Source: Rhizoclosmatium globosum (lineage: Eukaryota; Chytridiomycota; Chytridiomycetes; Chytridiales; Chytriomycetaceae). Taken from it: a stretch of DNA of 34,221 nucleotides. Below are positions 30,802 through 34,221 of the stretch, piece after piece. Within the stretch, counting starts at the first letter, position 1; every line of letters starts with the position of its first letter. The stretch covers positions 1 through 34,221 of the forward strand of contig MCGO01000316.1 of NCBI GenBank assembly GCA_002104985.1, given 5' to 3'. The position numbers were made by a program, and so were the translations under genes. The notes beneath the pieces are model-generated. The model did no database searches, was not told where the DNA came from, and saw only the letters and a program-made list of their open reading frames with translations.

Positions 30802-32439
30802 ATGTCCTCTCAGAGAATATTCAGTGTGGAAAACTTGGTTGATGCTGAAAACGCGCTCACGGAGCTTCCTCTTCACTGGCTTACCTGCAGATTCCTAAAC
30901 GCTACTATCGAGCGCCAATATTGGGTTTACTTCAACTCAAACCTGCAACTCAAGTTGTTGCCCCCCTTTCTTCTCATATTTGGTGTCGTGACAATTGTTT
31001 CATGGAATTGGAGTATCTCGTTCGTTTTTGCCCCAACGTGGGTTGGAATCCTTGCCATTATTGTGTCTGTTGCTGCTTGCCTGATGGCCATAATATACAT
31101 TTGCATTATTTCTATAAATTCAAACTACAGGGTTGGTGATCAGCACATATTCAGGCTTGGTTTACTGGCATTTGGATGTTTCATTGTGATGAACCTGTTC
31201 ACTGTCACATATACACTATATAATCAGCTCATAGTCAACAATTCCTTCTTTACGTTTATATATCCTGCCGTTCTCGCTGCGTTTCAAGCTGGACACATGT
31301 CAATGGTGGATTTCATTTCAACTGCAATCCTTTTCACCGTCACACTCTCAATTGCTTTAATTGAGCTCTTGGTCCTAAAACCAGCATCCGTCAGCGCCAC
31401 AAGTTTCTTGTCACCATTCTCAGTGTATATTTCTGCATGCGCTATTGTCGTCTTTGCAGTATACACATTTCAACACGACTCTCGAAAGATATTTGCCTTT
31501 GAATATTATTGGTCTACACGGCTACTTCTCCCGCTCGACAAAGTCACTATGGCAATGCTAGAATCAACCCTCTCAAAAAAGAGGCTTATAATCCAACTGA
31601 GCCGAAGTAGTTTGAATATTTCAGTGGACTTGACCTCCGTACTGAACGACATTCGGAATGAATTCCCAGGGACGTACGCTGAAGATCCAAAATTCATGTT
31701 ACCGTCAATTCTGCCTCAGACCGGTCCCATCCCAGTTATTCGAAAAAACAGAATCACGCGATTCATCCAAAAGATGGACCTGAGATTTCATTCGAGTGCA
31801 TTAGAAACAGAATATTTGGATTCCCTGAGATTCAGAAATACCATGATATTTAGGATTGTAATGTTTGGTTCAACAATTATAAACGTGGTGCACACTTTTT
31901 TGGATATTTTGACATATTGTAACGGTGCAAACCCACCTTTAGCCATCTGTGGAGACTTGCAGCAGATAACATTAATAATTCGCACTGTCTCAGCTGGCAT
32001 CATAGGCCTATCGTCCATTATTATCAGTATACTTTGTGATAACTTAATCACCAACGCCGCAACACTACAAAGAATTCACGTTTCCCTGAACGCTCTTTAT
32101 TGCATGACACTTATCACTCTCACAATTTACATCAACCGTCAATATAAAAGCGATTTATCGTATCTGATGGCGTCGTACTCATCTATTCAGTACTTTGCCT
32201 TTTCTTGTGAATTTCCAATGAGGATAAGCGAGTACCTGATTCTTGCTGGAGTGGTTGCTGTTTTCGGAATGAACGCGTACTTAATTATTGACGCTGGTGA
32301 ATTGTACAAGTGCTGGTTGGCAAATGGAATCGTAATACCTATATGCTTTGTGATTGTGTATGAAAACTCAAGATATAGCAGGCGACTATTTTTATTGAAA
32401 AGAGTTTTTGAAGATTTGGTCAGTGGGAGTCAAAATTGA
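30802..32439 (+). CDS. 12-TM membrane protein made of two 6-TM halves, cyclase-membrane-domain-like
   Basis: Single exon, 545 aa, first ATG at 30802. Hydrophobic segments fall into two sets of six (about residues 50-225 and 345-525), separated by a soluble segment of about 120 residues. Each half ends in a similar motif: a last helix followed by FQHDSRKIFAFEYYWSTRLLL in the first half and YENSRYSRRLFLLKRVFEDL in the second. A helix ending in E/D-x-S-R-x-x-F/L at the membrane exit is what class III nucleotide cyclases with 6-TM domains have before their catalytic region, but no cyclase, kinase or other enzymatic domain follows here. The TGA stop is directly followed by AATAAA. I do not recognise the family with certainty. 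A receptor-like or regulatory membrane module left without its effector is one reading. It is one of the few intronless genes in the window. Confidence 0.7.
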   Translation: MSSQRIFSVENLVDAENALTELPLHWLTCRFLNATIERQYWVYFNSNLQLKLLPPFLLIFGVVTIVSWNWSISFVFAPTWVGILAIIVSVAACLMAIIYICIISINSNYRVGDQHIFRLGLLAFGCFIVMNLFTVTYTLYNQLIVNNSFFTFIYPAVLAAFQAGHMSMVDFISTAILFTVTLSIALIELLVLKPASVSATSFLSPFSVYISACAIVVFAVYTFQHDSRKIFAFEYYWSTRLLLPLDKVTMAMLESTLSKKRLIIQLSRSSLNISVDLTSVLNDIRNEFPGTYAEDPKFMLPSILPQTGPIPVIRKNRITRFIQKMDLRFHSSALETEYLDSLRFRNTMIFRIVMFGSTIINVVHTFLDILTYCNGANPPLAICGDLQQITLIIRTVSAGIIGLSSIIISILCDNLITNAATLQRIHVSLNALYCMTLITLTIYINRQYKSDLSYLMASYSSIQYFAFSCEFPMRISEYLILAGVVAVFGMNAYLIIDAGELYKCWLANGIVIPICFVIVYENSRYSRRLFLLKRVFEDLVSGSQN

Positions 32440-32534
32440 AATAAAGGCTCAGTTTTTGACATGCTTTTCTTTGTTTTCCACTTGAGTGTCCATTTCAACG
32501 TCCAGCTCCTTTGGTTTCCAAAGTTTTTTGATTA

Positions 32535-33309
32535 TCAATTGGATGGTACTCCAGTTGTTCCAATGTGAAGGACACAAAGTATCACACAAAACGATATACA
32601 CACTACCATAAATCCAAGCTTTGAACTCTTTCGAATATCCTCTCGTTTAGACCCCGTGAAAGTAACCCAGATGACGAGTCCCGGGAAAACAATGTTCAAG
32701 GCCAGAATAAATATGCCAGAGTAGATGTAGAACAATACGTCGGCAATCCACATCCGCCCCTGATAATTCGCAATCTTGGCAGCATAAAGAAACGGGTCCG
32801 CAACATCATGAAGCCAGAAAGTCACCACCCCAAATCGATAAAACCCAGCCCAACGAGCAATAACCACAAGAGTCACAGTCACACAATGATGCACGACAAT
32901 TTCGATAAAGTCTGCTCGTTCCTTTCCCAACTCCGCCGGCCAATTTTGTTTCTTGACTTGATCCATTGCAAAGAGTGTCCAAATGAGATCATACAAGTAG
33001 AATCCAAACATACACATCCAGTACCCCTCCATGAGAAGAGTGATTGGCTCAAATGGGGCCCACGGGATTTGGAGGGAAGTATCTATTCGGGTAGACTGGC
33101 CACTTCTCAACAATTCCAATAATGATACCGTAGATGGTGGAGAATGTGAATACAAGTCCTCGCCAGACTGCAGTTCGAGTCTTGTAAAATCGTTTCAGCT
33201 CGTCCTTGTCAAGGGTATCGTCCAAAGGGTGGCCATATTGTTTGAAGTAGACGAAATGGGCAAAGGCCCATATGATGGCCATGAAAGGATACAGGAGTAA
33301 CGGGTGCAT
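32535..33309 (-). CDS. TLC-domain protein, ceramide synthase-like
   Basis: The model uses exons 33309-33129 and 33082-32535 with a 46-bp intron (33083-33128), 242 aa. It starts with a hydrophobic helix (LLLYPFMAIIWAFAHFVYF). The Lag1p/TLC signature is unmistakable: ERADFIEIVVHHCVTVTLVV followed by RFGVVTFWLHDVADPFLYAAK, with the two adjacent histidines and the HD..D aspartates required in ceramide synthases. Further TM helices follow. It would acylate sphingoid bases in the ER. The junction is ambiguous: the intron is canonical and restores frame but removes a segment (IYGIIIGIVEKWP) that looks like a genuine TLC helix. Keeping it instead requires one base fewer near 33055-33065, joining NRYFPPNP to WAPFEPI. 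The gene is divergent with a fatty-acid hydroxylase 175 bp away. Confidence 0.8.
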
Positions 33310-33484
33310 GATTGTAAATTGATTGATGCAGAAACTGATAAACAGGCTTCGTTTTTGAATCCATGCTTATAGCGTTGAACATGACATGTAATCAAATTTG
33401 TAATTTTTGAGTAGAAATTGATGGTTTGTCATTCGAAATATAGAGGGTGCTTTTTGCCAATATCCTTTCAAACGAAACTTGCAA
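33310..33484. promoter_or_regulatory. bidirectional promoter of the TLC / fatty-acid hydroxylase pair
   Basis: The 175 bp between the two start codons is AT-rich. There are AT-rich stretches on both sides, including AAATAT near 33437. Shared control of two lipid-hydrophobic-tail enzymes is suggested by the arrangement, not by any recognised motif. Confidence 0.4.
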
Positions 33485-34153
33485 ATGATCAACCCTGCCG
33501 CTTTGCTGATTTGCTCGTGTCTCTGGGTCTCATACTTTGCAACTGGCTTTGCGTTTGCTTTCCATGATGTGAATGGCGCTTTGCAAGCCTATGATCTTCG
33601 AAAGAACAAGCCACGCCGAACTTGGGCCCATTACCTTGCGAATATGCCAAAGCAACTGTCTAACCTGTTTGTTCTTTTTCCAGTCTGTATGCATATTCTC
33701 GTCGAGGCCGTGCCGACACAATCACAAAGCCATTCCGAGATATTGGAGTTCAAGATGCGATAAACCTCGTTATTGGATACGTAATTCAGCATCTTGGTTA
33801 TTTGGTGTCCACTACGCCCTTCACACTCCATTTCTGTACAAAAGAATCCACAAGTACCATCATGTTCCGTTAGCCTACGTTCACAGTCTTTCCGCATGGA
33901 CTGATGCTTATTTCGAGTATATAGTCATGGAGTTGGGTCTTATGTTGCAATGATACTTTTGGCGCCTATGCATTACTCAATTTTGGCAGTGTATTTCGTA
34001 TACCTTGGGTTTTCAAGTTCTGTGGAGCATTCTGGGTTTTACATCAATGCTACCCTAGATTCTCGATATCACTGGAAGCATCACGTCTTGCCAAATTGTA
34101 ATTTCGCTGAATGGGACGTGTTGGATTGGATGTTTGGAACTTTGAAGATGTAG
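33485..34153 (+). CDS. fatty acid hydroxylase superfamily protein, reading frame broken in three places
   Basis: Start ATG at 33485, stop TAG at 34151. The order of conserved blocks is right but they lie in successive frames: an N-terminal membrane segment to ILVEAVP, then FRDIGVQDAINLVIGYVIQ, then FGVHYALHTPFLYKRIHKYHH, then LLAPMHYSILAVYFVYLGF to VEHSGF, RYHWKHH and WDVLDWMFGT. The histidine boxes H-x3-H, H-x2-HH and H-x2-HH bind the di-iron centre of ERG3/ERG25/SUR2-type oxidoreductases. Restoring the frame needs one base at each of about 33717-33726, 33801-33803 and 33945-33948; with these the product is 223 aa. Either this is a pseudogene with all motifs still intact, or the consensus lacks three bases. 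Placement beside a ceramide-synthase-like gene suggests sphingolipid hydroxylation. Confidence 0.75.
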
Positions 34154-34221
34154 TTTTGTTTTTCATTCATACTTCCTCTAACTAGAATATCATTTTAATT
34201 ACTTATTAAGGGCAAAATAGA

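Noticed and set aside
32440..32529. Extension of the 12-TM protein through its TGA
   Set aside because: The frame stays open for about 30 codons, but AATAAA follows the stop at once and the sequence is antisense-adjacent to the TLC 3' end.
1..34221. Transposons, CRISPR arrays, rRNA genes, prophage
   Set aside because: No inverted-repeat-bounded transposase, reverse transcriptase, regular spacer-repeat pattern or rRNA-like sequence was found; only short local duplications.

Overview
The window looks like a gene-dense stretch of a fungal nuclear genome, most likely an early-diverging zoosporic fungus (a chytrid). The genes have many GT-AG introns of mostly 41-133 bp. Intergenic gaps are very short and all three stop codons are used. 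The gene set mixes fungal and animal-like families: an augmin HAUS6 homologue, a TKL-type kinase with Sel1 repeats, a mucin-like secreted protein ending in a VTVTTTTT-type stalk, and a family of bZIP-like factors. No CRISPR array, rRNA or intact transposon was seen. The lineage is an inference from gene content, not a match to a known genome.

Layout. 166-2535 (-): SH3-domain protein with an unclear tail. 2846-4599 (+): protein kinase with Sel1 repeats. 4667-8645 (-): three tandem bZIP-family paralogues, followed at 8701-8827 by a decayed fourth copy. 8922-9968: a broken small reading frame and an AT-rich gap with a tRNA-like element. 9969-13155 (+): SNF2/RAD5-like helicase with a RING finger and two 1-nt frameshifts. 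13469-18741 (-): five same-strand genes packed with gaps of 28-122 bp (bZIP4, a 76-aa zinc finger, a METTL-type methyltransferase, a CRHCPYGH/DUF71 ATPase fusion and an F-box/ankyrin protein). 18826-25440 (+): a small membrane protein, a 1083-aa secreted Cys-repeat/mucin protein, NTF2 and an esterase. 25468-30500 (-): HAUS6 in 14 exons. 30802-32439 (+): a 12-TM protein. 32535-33309 (-) and 33485-34153 (+): a divergent pair of ceramide-synthase-like TLC protein and fatty-acid hydroxylase.

The most interesting system is the bZIP family. Four paralogues share a DNA-binding N-terminus (lost in one member), an 18-residue CxxC-containing motif after the zipper, and a duplicated helical C-terminal domain that I do not recognise. 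The spread suggests local duplication with loss of function in some copies, and possibly a homo/heterodimer network.

A second pattern is technical or biological. Six reading-frame breaks, in three genes, are each restored by one extra base, often next to a short homopolymer. Systematic consensus deletions in a long-read assembly are the simplest explanation, but decay of the fatty-acid hydroxylase, or frameshifting at one perfect slippery heptamer, is not excluded.

Exon boundaries were placed by hand from splice signals, frame continuity and family conservation. Coordinates of spliced genes give the full start-to-stop span, with exons listed in the evidence.
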